A DNA stretch of 64,000 nt from Sphingobium limneticum (lineage in GTDB: Bacteria; Pseudomonadota; Alphaproteobacteria; Sphingomonadales; Sphingomonadaceae). The DNA is taken from the NCBI RefSeq assembly GCF_008710155.1, contig NZ_VYPZ01000014.1:24599-88598 (forward strand). Direction: 5' to 3'. The translations under genes and the position numbers were made by a program. The stretch's first letter is position 1. Each line of letters starts with the position of its first letter. Shown here piece by piece: positions 53,785 through 61,647 of this stretch. The notes under the pieces are model-generated. The model was not told the DNA's origin. It worked only from the letters and a program-made list of their open reading frames with translations, and ran no database searches.

Positions 53785-55185
53785 ATGGCCGTCGCGATCG
53801 CCGCGTTATCGCTGATATTGCTGATGATCGCCGCCTATCGGGGGATGAGCGTCATCGTCATGGCGCCGCTGCTGGCGATGCTGGCGGTGTTCCTGACCGA
53901 TCCCGTCGCTGTCCCCGCCGCCTTTTCCGGCCTGTTCATGGATCGGGTGGGCAGTTTCCTGAAGCTCTATTTTCCCGTGTTCCTGCTGGGCGCGCTGTTC
54001 GGCAAGCTGGTGGAGATATCGGGCTTTTCCCGCGCCATCGTGACAGCGGTGATCGGCTTTATCGGCGCGGGGCGGGCGATTCCGGCGATCATGGCAGTGA
54101 CGGCCTTACTCACCTATGGCGGCGTATCGGTGTTCGTCGCGGTCTTTGCCGTCTATCCCTTCGCGGCCGAGATGTTCCGGCGGGCCGACATTCCCAAGCG
54201 CTTGGTGCCGGCCACGATCGGCCTCGGCGCGCTGACCTTCACCATGGATGCGCTGCCCGGCACGCCGCAGATCCAGAATATCATCCCGACCAGCTTCTTT
54301 GGCACCACCACATGGGCGGCGCCGATATTGGGGCTGATCGGATCTGCGTTCATTGCGGTAAGTGGCCTTGCCTATCTGGCCTGGCGGCGCCGGGCGATGC
54401 TGGCGGCGGGGGAGGGCTATGGCGCGCCCGAAACGCTGGTGAACGAGCCGGAGGAGCGGGACGAGGATGATCGCGTCCATCCGTTGATCGCGCTGTTGCC
54501 GCTGCTGGTGGTGGGCGTGGGCAATCTGCTGCTGACGCTGGCGATCCCGCGCTGGGTGAACGGGCCGGATGTGACGCTGTCGCTGCCCGGCATGGCGGAA
54601 CCGGTTGCGGTCAAGGTAGCGCAGCTTTCCGCGCTCTGGGCGGTGGAGGGCGCGCTGCTGCTGGGCATCGGTACCATCCTGCTCTTCGCTTTCCGCACCG
54701 TGGCGCAGCGTTTTGCCGAAGGATCGAAGGCGGCGGTCGGCGGCGCCTTGCTGGCCGGCATGAACACGGCGGTGGAATATGGGTTCGGCGCGGTGATTGC
54801 GGCGCTGCCCGGCTTCCTGATCGTCAAGGATGCGCTGCGCGCCATTCCCAATCCGCTGGTCAACGAAGCGATCACGGTGACGTCGCTTGCGGGCATTACC
54901 GGATCGGCGTCGGGCGGCCTGTCGATCGCGCTCGCCGCGATGGCGGAGCAGTTCGCCGCGGCGGGCGACGCGGCCGGCATCCCGCGCGAAGTGCTGCACC
55001 GGATCGCCTCCATGGCGAGCGGGGGGATGGACAGCCTGCCGCATAATGGTGCGGTCATCACGTTGCTGGCGGTGACGGGCCTGACCCATCGGCAGGCTTA
55101 CAAGGATATATTCGCGCTGACGATCATCAAGACGCTGACCGTCTTCGTGGTGATCGCGCTCTATTATCTGACCGGTCTGGTCTAG
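53785..55185 (+). CDS. GntP-family gluconate permease
   Basis: 466-residue permease with 12 or more hydrophobic segments. GntP-family features include LLTYGGVSVFVAVFAVYPFAAEMF, PGTPQIQNIIPTSFFGT and the C-terminal ITGSASGGLSIALAAM and MASGGMDSLPHNGAVITLL. ATG 53785 is 5 bases after GGGAG; 53773 is the alternative. Gluconate imported here could enter the Entner-Doudoroff pathway, but no gluconokinase is in the window. Confidence 0.9.
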   Translation: MAVAIAALSLILLMIAAYRGMSVIVMAPLLAMLAVFLTDPVAVPAAFSGLFMDRVGSFLKLYFPVFLLGALFGKLVEISGFSRAIVTAVIGFIGAGRAIPAIMAVTALLTYGGVSVFVAVFAVYPFAAEMFRRADIPKRLVPATIGLGALTFTMDALPGTPQIQNIIPTSFFGTTTWAAPILGLIGSAFIAVSGLAYLAWRRRAMLAAGEGYGAPETLVNEPEERDEDDRVHPLIALLPLLVVGVGNLLLTLAIPRWVNGPDVTLSLPGMAEPVAVKVAQLSALWAVEGALLLGIGTILLFAFRTVAQRFAEGSKAAVGGALLAGMNTAVEYGFGAVIAALPGFLIVKDALRAIPNPLVNEAITVTSLAGITGSASGGLSIALAAMAEQFAAAGDAAGIPREVLHRIASMASGGMDSLPHNGAVITLLAVTGLTHRQAYKDIFALTIIKTLTVFVVIALYYLTGLV

Positions 55186-55189
55186 ACGC

Positions 55190-55225
55190 GAAAACGCCCC
55201 GGAAGCGAAGCTCCGGGGCGTTTTC
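55190..55225. terminator. bidirectional terminator between gntP-like and RcnB-like genes
   Basis: GAAAACGCCCCGGA / TCCGGGGCGTTTTC, a 14-bp perfect stem with T-runs in both directions. Confidence 0.93.
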
Positions 55226-55240
55226 ACCTTATGGCGGTGC

Positions 55241-55609
55241 TTAACGGATGGCGTTGCCGACGACCGCGCCGATCAGGCCGCTGGTGATGGCGATCAACAC
55301 CGCGTCATTGCCCGACCGGACCCACTGCTGACCGCGCGGCGGGGCCGACAGGCGATAGTCGCGATAATTGTTCACGACCCGGTAATTGGTGGCGTAGCGA
55401 CGGTCGAAGCGCTGGCCCCTGGCCCAGCGGCGATGCGTATCCTTGCGCACGACCGTCTGCTTCCTGACGACGGTGCGGCCATTCGCCTTGTGCTGGACGG
55501 TGGTGCGGCTGACCTCGTGACGATTGGGGGCGGCCTGCGCCTGGGCGGTGACGATGGGGCTGGCGACCAGCGTGGTGGTGGCCAGGGCCATGAGGATCTT
55601 CTTGAACAT
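55241..55609 (-). CDS. RcnB-family periplasmic protein
   Basis: 122 residues with signal peptide (LATTTLVASPIVTAQAQA). It shows an Arg/Lys-rich middle (VVRKQTVVRKDTHRRWARGQ) and the RcnB pattern YRLSAPPRGQQWVRSGNDAVLI followed by a final hydrophobic segment. Its promoter region carries copy A of the motif shared with the efflux operon. Role unknown; envelope stress or metal homeostasis are possible. Confidence 0.85.
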   Translation of the reverse strand: MFKKILMALATTTLVASPIVTAQAQAAPNRHEVSRTTVQHKANGRTVVRKQTVVRKDTHRRWARGQRFDRRYATNYRVVNNYRDYRLSAPPRGQQWVRSGNDAVLIAITSGLIGAVVGNAIR

Positions 55610-55685
55610 GTCTTGCTCCTTCTGCCGTGTTACGGGCGCCTTTTCCGTGGCGTCGAAGACAGAGATAGGCGGCGCTTGTCGCGCA

Positions 55686-55725
55686 GATGTGTCGCGGACG
55701 GGCTGATATTGTCGAAAAATGTAAC
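55686..55725 (-). promoter_or_regulatory. shared promoter motif, copy A (RcnB-like gene)
   Basis: On the plus strand TTGTCGAAAAATGTAAC (55709-55725), i.e. GTTACA-N5-CGACAA on the coding strand, about 100 bases upstream of ATG 55609. A -10-like CACATC lies 17 bases downstream (55686-55691). 16 of 17 bases match copy B. Confidence 0.6.
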
Positions 55726-55793
55726 ATATTGAAATTTAAGCTGAACAGTTGTTCAGGAAGGGCGGAATCGCGCGGGTTTCGCGCGCCTGAATC

Positions 55794-55824
55794 AAAAAGC
55801 CCCGCAGCATGGGCTGCGAGGCTT
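55794..55824 (-). terminator. rho-independent terminator of the 55-residue gene
   Basis: GCCTCGCAGC / GCTGCGGGGC stem followed on the minus strand by TTTTT, 22 bases after the stop at 55846. It supports the small gene being a real transcription unit. Confidence 0.8.
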
Positions 55825-55845
55825 GCGCGTTGACGAAGCGGGCGA

Positions 55846-56013
55846 TCAGTTGGGTAGCGGCGTCGCGCTCACCACCATGCGGGCGAGCAGGATGGGCCTG
55901 TCCTTGCCCTCGATCACCGGGGCGCCGCCGTTGGCGGGCGCTGCGGCCATGGCGGAGAGGCTGAGGCCAAGGACCAGCGCGCTGCTGGCAAGGCTGAGGG
56001 CGATGGTCTTCAT
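55846..56013 (-). CDS. 55-residue secreted protein
   Basis: ATG 56013 to TGA 55846. A signal peptide (KTIALSLASSALVLGLSLSAMAAA) is followed by a ~30-residue mature part, PANGGAPVIEGKDRPILLAR plus MVVSATPLPN. AAGGA lies 8 bases before the start, a promoter motif about 90 bases upstream and a terminator directly downstream. Not recognised; no Cys. Confidence 0.68.
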   Translation of the reverse strand: MKTIALSLASSALVLGLSLSAMAAAPANGGAPVIEGKDRPILLARMVVSATPLPN

Positions 56014-56079
56014 GGGGTTTATCCTTCCAGGCCGCCGGGGTGGCGGTATGGAAGGGCATTAGGAGAGGGATGTCGCAGG

Positions 56080-56119
56080 ATTGTGCCGAGCGGCAGGGGC
56101 GTTTGTCGGAAAATGTAAC
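56080..56119 (-). promoter_or_regulatory. shared promoter motif, copy B (55-residue secreted protein)
   Basis: Plus-strand TTGTCGGAAAATGTAAC at 56103-56119, 90 bases upstream of ATG 56013, with a -10-like CACAAT (minus strand) 17 bases downstream at 56080-56085. Confidence 0.6.
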
Positions 56120-56154
56120 GGGGGCGTATTGGGGTGAAGAGCCGACATAATTTA

Positions 56155-56336
56155 TCCCTCTCCCTTGAGGGAGAGGGCTGCGCAGACTTGGCAGCTTGCT
56201 GCCTTAGTCGTAGCTGGGTGAGGGGGAAGCGACCTTGCGGAAACAGGTCAGCCTTGCGCCAATCCTCCTCATCCAACTTCGCCTAGGCTCCTTCGTCGCC
56301 AAGGCTGCGTATCCTTCTCCCTCCAAGGGAGAAGAG
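56155..56336. repeat. intergenic palindromic repeat, CTCTCCC family
   Basis: Begins CCCTCTCCCTTGAGGGAGAGGG, contains ACTTGGCAGCTTGCTGCCT (shared with 25050-25199) and ends with a block (CCAACTTCGCCTAGGCTC ... GCCAAGGCT ... TATCCTTCTCC) repeated at 57686-57747. Confidence 0.8.
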
Positions 56337-56364
56337 ATGAAAGAAACTCGTCGTCAGCGCTCAC

Positions 56365-57570
56365 CTACTCATGCCGCAACGCGTCGATCGGGTTGAGCGC
56401 GGCCGCGCGCCGGGCCGGGAAGTAACCGAACACCACGCCGATCGCAGCGGAGAAGAGGAAGGCGATGGCATTGACCTTCACGTCGAAGAGGAAGGGCACC
56501 TGCATCAGCGGAGCGATGGCGACCGAAGCAATGAGGGCCAGGAACAGACCGATCAGCCCGCCCAGGCACGACAGGACGATCGCCTCCACCAGAAACTGCA
56601 TCAGCACTTCGCGCGCGACCGCGCCGATGGCGAGGCGGATGCCGATTTCCCGCGTCCGCTCCGTCACCGATACCAGCATGATGTTCATGATGCCGATGCC
56701 GCCGACCAGCAGCGATATCGCCGCCACCGCGCCCACGATCTGGGTCAGGATGGTGGTCGTGCCGGTCAGCGTGTCGCTGATCTGCTTGGTGTCGAAGACG
56801 TTGAAATTATCCTCCTGCCCATCCTTGATCTTGCGCCGTTCGCGCATCAGCTCCTCAAGGCTGGCCTGCACCGTGCTGGTGTCATAAGCGTCATCGACCG
56901 CGACCATGATCTGCGAAATGTCGCGGTCGCCGGTGAAGCGGCGCTGCACGAACTTGATCGGCATGACGACGACATCGTCCTGATCGCCGAAACCGCCCTG
57001 GCCGCGCGTGGCGAGAACACCCACGACCTGACAGGATACGCCCTTGATCCGCATCCGCTGCCCGACCGGCTCGGCCCCCTGGAACAGGTTGGTGCGCACC
57101 GTATTGCCGATGATGCAGACGGATTTTCCCGCTTCCTCTTCTTCCGACAGGAACAGGCGACCGTCCGCCACCTTCCACGATTGCACCTCCGAATAGGCCG
57201 ATGTGGTGCCGTAGACGGTGGTGGACCAGTTATTGCCTTCATAGATGGCGGTGCCGCTCGATTGCACCACTGGCGCCACGGCGCGCACGCCGGTCAGCTG
57301 GTTTTCGATGGCGGTGAGGTCGCGTTCCTTGAAGTCGGGCGGACGCGGCCCACCGCCGCCACGGCCGAAGCCCTGTCCGGGGCGCAGTTGCAGCACATTG
57401 GCGCCCAGCGAACTGATCTGTTCGCGCACGGCCGCCGTGGCGCCATTGCCCAGCGTCACCATGGTGACGACCGCCGCCACGCCGATGATGATACCCAGCG
57501 TGGTCAGGAAACTGCGCAGCTTGTGCCGGTTGATCGCACGAAAGGCGAGGATGACGGTGGTGCCTAGCAT
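56365..57570 (-). CDS. MacB-type ABC transporter permease
   Basis: 401-residue permease: N-terminal helix with TTLGIIIGVAAVVTMVTLGNG, a large periplasmic domain (residues ~45-270) and three C-terminal helices (AVAAISLLVGGIGIMNIMLV; ERTREIGIRLAIGA; NPIDALRHE at the end). The ATPase, fused in E. coli MacB, is a separate gene here. A Gly/Arg/Pro-rich loop (GQGFGRGGGGPRPP) follows helix 1. Fourth gene of tolC-macA-ATPase-permease. Confidence 0.93.
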   Translation of the reverse strand: MLGTTVILAFRAINRHKLRSFLTTLGIIIGVAAVVTMVTLGNGATAAVREQISSLGANVLQLRPGQGFGRGGGGPRPPDFKERDLTAIENQLTGVRAVAPVVQSSGTAIYEGNNWSTTVYGTTSAYSEVQSWKVADGRLFLSEEEEAGKSVCIIGNTVRTNLFQGAEPVGQRMRIKGVSCQVVGVLATRGQGGFGDQDDVVVMPIKFVQRRFTGDRDISQIMVAVDDAYDTSTVQASLEELMRERRKIKDGQEDNFNVFDTKQISDTLTGTTTILTQIVGAVAAISLLVGGIGIMNIMLVSVTERTREIGIRLAIGAVAREVLMQFLVEAIVLSCLGGLIGLFLALIASVAIAPLMQVPFLFDVKVNAIAFLFSAAIGVVFGYFPARRAAALNPIDALRHE

Positions 57571-57580
57571 CTTATTTCTC

Positions 57581-57757
57581 CTCCCCCCGGTGAGGGGGGA
57601 GGATAGGAAGCCTTGCCGCTTCAGCGGCTAGGCGAACTTGGAGAGGGGTGATCGGCGCCGAAGCCCGGTCAAGGCGCAGCCCCTTCATCCAACTTCGCCT
57701 AGGCTCGTTACTCGCCAAGGCTCCATATCCTTCTCCCCCAAGGGGCGAAGGTTTTGC
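57581..57757. repeat. palindromic repeat between ATPase and permease genes
   Basis: Begins with CTCCCCCCGGTGAGGGGGGAG and ends with CTTCTCCCCCAAGGGGCGAAG; the block at 57686-57747 matches 56271-56332. It interrupts an otherwise compact efflux operon by about 200 bases. Confidence 0.8.
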
Positions 57758-57768
57758 GGACATCACCC

Positions 57769-58485
57769 TCACGCCGCCACCCCCGCTTCGATGCTTTCGA
57801 CCAGGCCGTCGCGGAAATGCACGATGGTGCGCGCGAAGGCGGCCATGTCCGGCTCATGCGTCACCATCAGCACGGTGATGCCGCTATTCTTGTTGAGGTC
57901 GGTCAGCAATTCCATGATCTCGATCGACCGTTGCGAATCGAGATTGCCGGTCGGTTCGTCCGCCACCAGCACGTCGGGCTGGGTCACGATGGCGCGGGCG
58001 ATGGCGACGCGTTGCTGCTGGCCGCCGGACAATTCTGCGGGCGTATGATCCCACCAGTCCTTCAGCCCTACCTTGTCGAGCGCGGCCATGCCCATTTCGT
58101 AACGCAGCTTCTTGTCCTCGCCGCGATAGAGCAGGGGCAGCTCCACATTTTCCAGCGCGGTCGTGCGCGACAGCAGGTTGAAGCCCTGAAACACGAAGCC
58201 GAGATAGCGGCGGCGCAGCAGCGCGCGCTGATCGCGGTCCAGCGTCTCCACATGATGGCCCTTGAACAAATAGGTGCCGCCAGACGGCACGTCGAGGCAG
58301 CCCAATATGTTCATCGTGGTCGACTTGCCCGATCCCGACGGTCCCATGACGGCCACGAAATCGCCCTGCTGGATGTCGAGATCGACACCTTTGAGCGCCT
58401 GAAACGCGGTCGGCCCTTCGCCATAGACTTTCGTCACGCCGCGCAACGAGATGATGGGCGAGGACATGATGGGATCGGGGGCCAT
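57769..58485 (-). CDS. MacB-type ABC transporter ATP-binding protein
   Basis: 238-residue ATPase of the LolD/MacB class: Walker A VMGPSGSGKSTTMN, FVFQGFNLLSRTTALENVELPL, signature ELSGGQQQRVAIARAI, Walker B VLVADEPTGNLDS and switch His in VTHEPDMA. Start ATG 58485 or 58467; neither has a clear ribosome-binding site. It follows the adaptor gene by 5 bases. Confidence 0.94.
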   Translation of the reverse strand: MAPDPIMSSPIISLRGVTKVYGEGPTAFQALKGVDLDIQQGDFVAVMGPSGSGKSTTMNILGCLDVPSGGTYLFKGHHVETLDRDQRALLRRRYLGFVFQGFNLLSRTTALENVELPLLYRGEDKKLRYEMGMAALDKVGLKDWWDHTPAELSGGQQQRVAIARAIVTQPDVLVADEPTGNLDSQRSIEIMELLTDLNKNSGITVLMVTHEPDMAAFARTIVHFRDGLVESIEAGVAA

Positions 58486-58490
58486 GGCGA

Positions 58491-60026
58491 TCAGGTTCCG
58501 CTCTGGCGACCAGTGCCGCGCGTTGCGGCCGGCGCGGCCTGTCCATCGGAGGGCGCGACCGGCGCCGTCTGCGGCGCGGCATCGCCCGAATTGCCGAGCT
58601 TGCCGACGCTGGCGGGCGTGCCGTCAGCCGCCGGATTGGCGTTGCGGCGGTCGCTCTTCGTGTCGGGCCCAGCTTCAGCCTTGTCATCCTCGACCGGCAC
58701 CTGCTGGCCCGCCGCCAACTGCCCGGTGATGACGCGCATGCCGGTCTTCAGGTCGCCGCCGGTGATCGCGGTGCGCGATCCGTCGCTGGCGCCCACGGTC
58801 ACTTGCAGCGCCTTGGGACTGCCATCCTCACCCACGACATAGACGGTCTGGCTGCTGCCGGCGCCGAATTTGACCTGACGATTGGCGCCGCCGCGCCGCA
58901 TCCGGCCGGGGCCGGGCAGGACGCTGGCGATGCCGCCGCCCTGCTTACCCGCGCTGGGCTTGAAGCGCAGCGCGCTGTTGGGGACGAGCAGCACGTCGTG
59001 CAATTCCTGCGTCACGATGTCCGCCGTCGCGGTCATGCCGGGGCGCAGCGTTTCGTCCTTGTTGTTGACCGACAGCACCGCCGTATAGGCGACGACCGTG
59101 CCGGTGGTGCTGGTCGTGGTCGTGCTGGACGAGGAGGAGGAACTGCTGCTCGACGCGTTCGATCCGACATTCACCCGCGTGACCTTCGCCGGGAAGGTGC
59201 GGCCGGGGAAGGCGTCCACGGCGAAATTGGCGCTCTGGCCTTCCTTCACCTGACCCACATCGGCTTCGTCCACCGATACCTCGACCTCCATCTGCGTCAG
59301 ATCTTCGGCCAGCGTGAAGAGGACCGGCGCGTTCAGCGATGCCGCGACCGTCTGGCCCGGCTCGATATCGCGCGACAGGACCACGCCGTTCACCGGCGAC
59401 ACGATCTGGGCGATCGACAGGTTGGTCTGGGCGGAGGACAGGCCTGCCTGCGACACGCGCACCTGCGCTTGCGCGGACCGCAAACTCGCAAGCGCGCCCT
59501 GATAATCGGCGCGGGCCGAATCCATTTCGGTCTTGGCCGGCACGCGGCCGCCCGACAATTTGAATACGCTTTCCTGACGATCGAGGGTGGCTTTCGCCAG
59601 CGCGACCTGCGCCTGCGCCTGCGCGACGCTGGCCTGTGAAGAGGCCACCTGCGCCTGATTCTGGTTCACCGTGTCGACCAGGCGGCGGGTGTCGAGTTCG
59701 GCCAGCCTCTGCCCCTTGGTCACGCGGTCGTTCACATCGACATAGACCGCCGTGATCTTGCCCGACTGTTCGGACCCGACATCGACCTGATTGATCGGCT
59801 TCAAATTGCCGGTGGCGGAAACGCTGACGGTCAGGTCGCCCTGCCGCACTTCGCGGGTCGCATAATTGGGCTTGTCCTCGCCCGAAAAACATCTGGCGAC
59901 GAGCAGGATGAGGATCAGCAGGACGACGCCCGCGCCGCCCCGGATCACCCATTTGCGCCATGGTTTCTGCGGCTTTTCGCCGAGGAAGTCGCTCAGATCC
60001 TTGTCCGGGGTCACATCATTGTTCAT
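58491..60026 (-). CDS. MacA-type periplasmic adaptor (HlyD family)
   Basis: Membrane-fusion protein of 511 residues: N-terminal anchor (GGAGVVLLILILLVARCF), barrel-sandwich halves (LTVSVSATGNLKPINQVDVGS; IVSPVNGVVLSRDIEPGQTVA), a long helical hairpin of Gln/Ala repeats between, and a membrane-proximal C-terminal domain. A ten-Ser/Thr-rich tract occurs at about residues 290-310, and a hydrophilic C-terminal tail of ~80 residues is longer than in E. coli MacA. ATG 60026 overlaps the tolC-like stop by 11 bases. Confidence 0.93.
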   Translation of the reverse strand: MNNDVTPDKDLSDFLGEKPQKPWRKWVIRGGAGVVLLILILLVARCFSGEDKPNYATREVRQGDLTVSVSATGNLKPINQVDVGSEQSGKITAVYVDVNDRVTKGQRLAELDTRRLVDTVNQNQAQVASSQASVAQAQAQVALAKATLDRQESVFKLSGGRVPAKTEMDSARADYQGALASLRSAQAQVRVSQAGLSSAQTNLSIAQIVSPVNGVVLSRDIEPGQTVAASLNAPVLFTLAEDLTQMEVEVSVDEADVGQVKEGQSANFAVDAFPGRTFPAKVTRVNVGSNASSSSSSSSSSTTTTSTTGTVVAYTAVLSVNNKDETLRPGMTATADIVTQELHDVLLVPNSALRFKPSAGKQGGGIASVLPGPGRMRRGGANRQVKFGAGSSQTVYVVGEDGSPKALQVTVGASDGSRTAITGGDLKTGMRVITGQLAAGQQVPVEDDKAEAGPDTKSDRRNANPAADGTPASVGKLGNSGDAAPQTAPVAPSDGQAAPAATRGTGRQSGT

Positions 60027-61467
60027 TTGGGCGATTATCCATGTTCTGCCAGCCGCCACCCAGCGCATTATACAGCTGGGCGATGGCCAGAACCTCGTCG
60101 GATTGCGCGGAAGCCAGGCTGTTGCGCGCGTTCAATAAAGTGGTTTCGTTGGTCGACAGCGTCTGAAAGTCGATCAGGCCGACCTGATACTGGCTGCGCG
60201 CCAGGATGGCGGCATTGTTCGACGCGTCGTAAGCGGTGGCGAATTCGACTTTGCGCCGCCGCGCGCTGTCGAGCGAGGCCATCGCATTTTCGACATCCTC
60301 CAGCGCGGTGAGGACGCTTTGCTTATAGGCGGCGAAGGCGGCGTCGGTCGCCGCCTTTTGCGACCGCACCTGCGAGCGTAGCCGGCCGCCGTCGAAGATG
60401 GTCTGCGCCACATTGCCGAAGACGCCGCCAGTGATCAGGCTGAACAGGTCTTTGAAGGCGTTGGATGTGGTGCCGATATTGCCGCTGATGCCGAGCGAGG
60501 GGTAAAGCTGCGCCTGCGCGACGCCGATCCGCGCGGTCGCCGCCGCCAATGCCCGTTCGGCGCTGCGTATGTCGGGCCGCTGGCGCAGCGTGTCGGCGGG
60601 GATGCCGGTGGCGATCTGCGTCGTCGCGACGGGAATGGGGGCGGGGGTTTCCAGCGTGCGGGTCGCTTCACCCGGCGCCTGGCCCGTCAGCACGGCGATG
60701 CGGTTGAGGCTGCCGCGCAGGCTGGCTTCCAGCTGCGGCACGCTGGCGTTTGTCTGGGCCAGTTGCGCCTTGGCCTGCTGCTCGTCCAGTGACGACACAA
60801 GGCCGGCCTGCAAGCGCCAGCCGGCAATGTCATAATTATCCTTCTGCACCGCCTGCGTCTCACGCGCGATCGTCAGCTGCTGTTGTGCCAGCCGCGCCTG
60901 CACATAGTTGGTGACCAGTTCGGATATGATGGTCATCCGCACATTGGCGAGGTCGTAGCCCGACGCGGCGAGATCCGCCCGTGCGGCCTCCGACGTGCGG
61001 GACAGTTCGCCGAACAGGTCGACCTGCCAGCTGGCATTGGCCCGCGCCGAATAGCTGCTGGACCAGTTGGACGATCCGCCGCCGATCGGGTTGCCGCTGC
61101 TGTCGAGGCGACCGCCGGCATCCTGGCTGCTATAGTTGCGCCCGCCCGTGGCGGACCCACTCACTTGCGGCAGGAAGCTGGCATTGGCCTGGCGCAGGCT
61201 CTCGCGCGCCTGCCGCAACCGGGCCTGCGCCTGCACGATATCCAGATTGTTGGCGATCGCATTGTCGATCAGGCTGCTGAGCGCCGGGTCGTTGAGCCGC
61301 GTCCACCATGTCGCCAGATCGGTGTCGCTCAGTGCGGCACTATCTCCCTGACTATAGGCGGCCGGCACGCCCAGCGCACTCGTCTGCGGCGCGTGATAAT
61401 TCGGCCCCGCTGCGCAGGCGGACAGCATGAGCGCCGTCCCGCTGATCCATGCAAAGCGATATCGCAC
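60016..61467 (-). CDS. TolC/NodT-family outer-membrane lipoprotein
   Basis: 483-residue outer-membrane channel of the NodT type. The lipoprotein signal ends LMLSAC-AAGPNY; two structural repeats follow with WWTRLNDPALSSLIDNAIANNLDI, LRQRPDIRSAERALAAATARIGVAQAQLYPSL and GLIDFQTLSTNETTLLNARNSL. First gene of the efflux operon. The promoter region holds copy C of the shared motif. Confidence 0.94.
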   Translation of the reverse strand: MRYRFAWISGTALMLSACAAGPNYHAPQTSALGVPAAYSQGDSAALSDTDLATWWTRLNDPALSSLIDNAIANNLDIVQAQARLRQARESLRQANASFLPQVSGSATGGRNYSSQDAGGRLDSSGNPIGGGSSNWSSSYSARANASWQVDLFGELSRTSEAARADLAASGYDLANVRMTIISELVTNYVQARLAQQQLTIARETQAVQKDNYDIAGWRLQAGLVSSLDEQQAKAQLAQTNASVPQLEASLRGSLNRIAVLTGQAPGEATRTLETPAPIPVATTQIATGIPADTLRQRPDIRSAERALAAATARIGVAQAQLYPSLGISGNIGTTSNAFKDLFSLITGGVFGNVAQTIFDGGRLRSQVRSQKAATDAAFAAYKQSVLTALEDVENAMASLDSARRRKVEFATAYDASNNAAILARSQYQVGLIDFQTLSTNETTLLNARNSLASAQSDEVLAIAQLYNALGGGWQNMDNRPNEQ

Positions 61468-61558
61468 CTTTTCCTAGCACTCCGTCATCGTTAAAGGGGC
61501 CGCCACGCGCCATCCTGCGAGGGAATGGCAGACGTCCATGCTCTGACTGCCGCAGGGC

Positions 61559-61597
61559 TATGTACGTCTCAATGACATTTATGTCTCAAAGTGTAAC
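61559..61597 (-). promoter_or_regulatory. shared promoter motif, copy C (efflux operon)
   Basis: Plus-strand TGTCTCAAAGTGTAAC at 61582-61597 matches copy B at 13 of 16 positions. It is 115 bases upstream of the tolC-like start in the same orientation as copies A and B, with a -10-like TACATA (minus strand, 61559-61564) 17 bases downstream. Confidence 0.55.
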
Positions 61598-61647
61598 GAT
61601 TTTATATTTCAGCGCTTTTCGGCAGGCGCGCTGCGTTGGAGATAATC

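Larger units (their letters stand above)
56014..56364. other. intergenic region with promoter and repeat
   Basis: A 351-base stretch without a credible gene. Its low end holds the promoter of the 55-residue gene (copy B motif, 56080-56119); 56155-56336 is a dispersed palindromic repeat lying downstream of the MacB-type permease. Confidence 0.7.
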
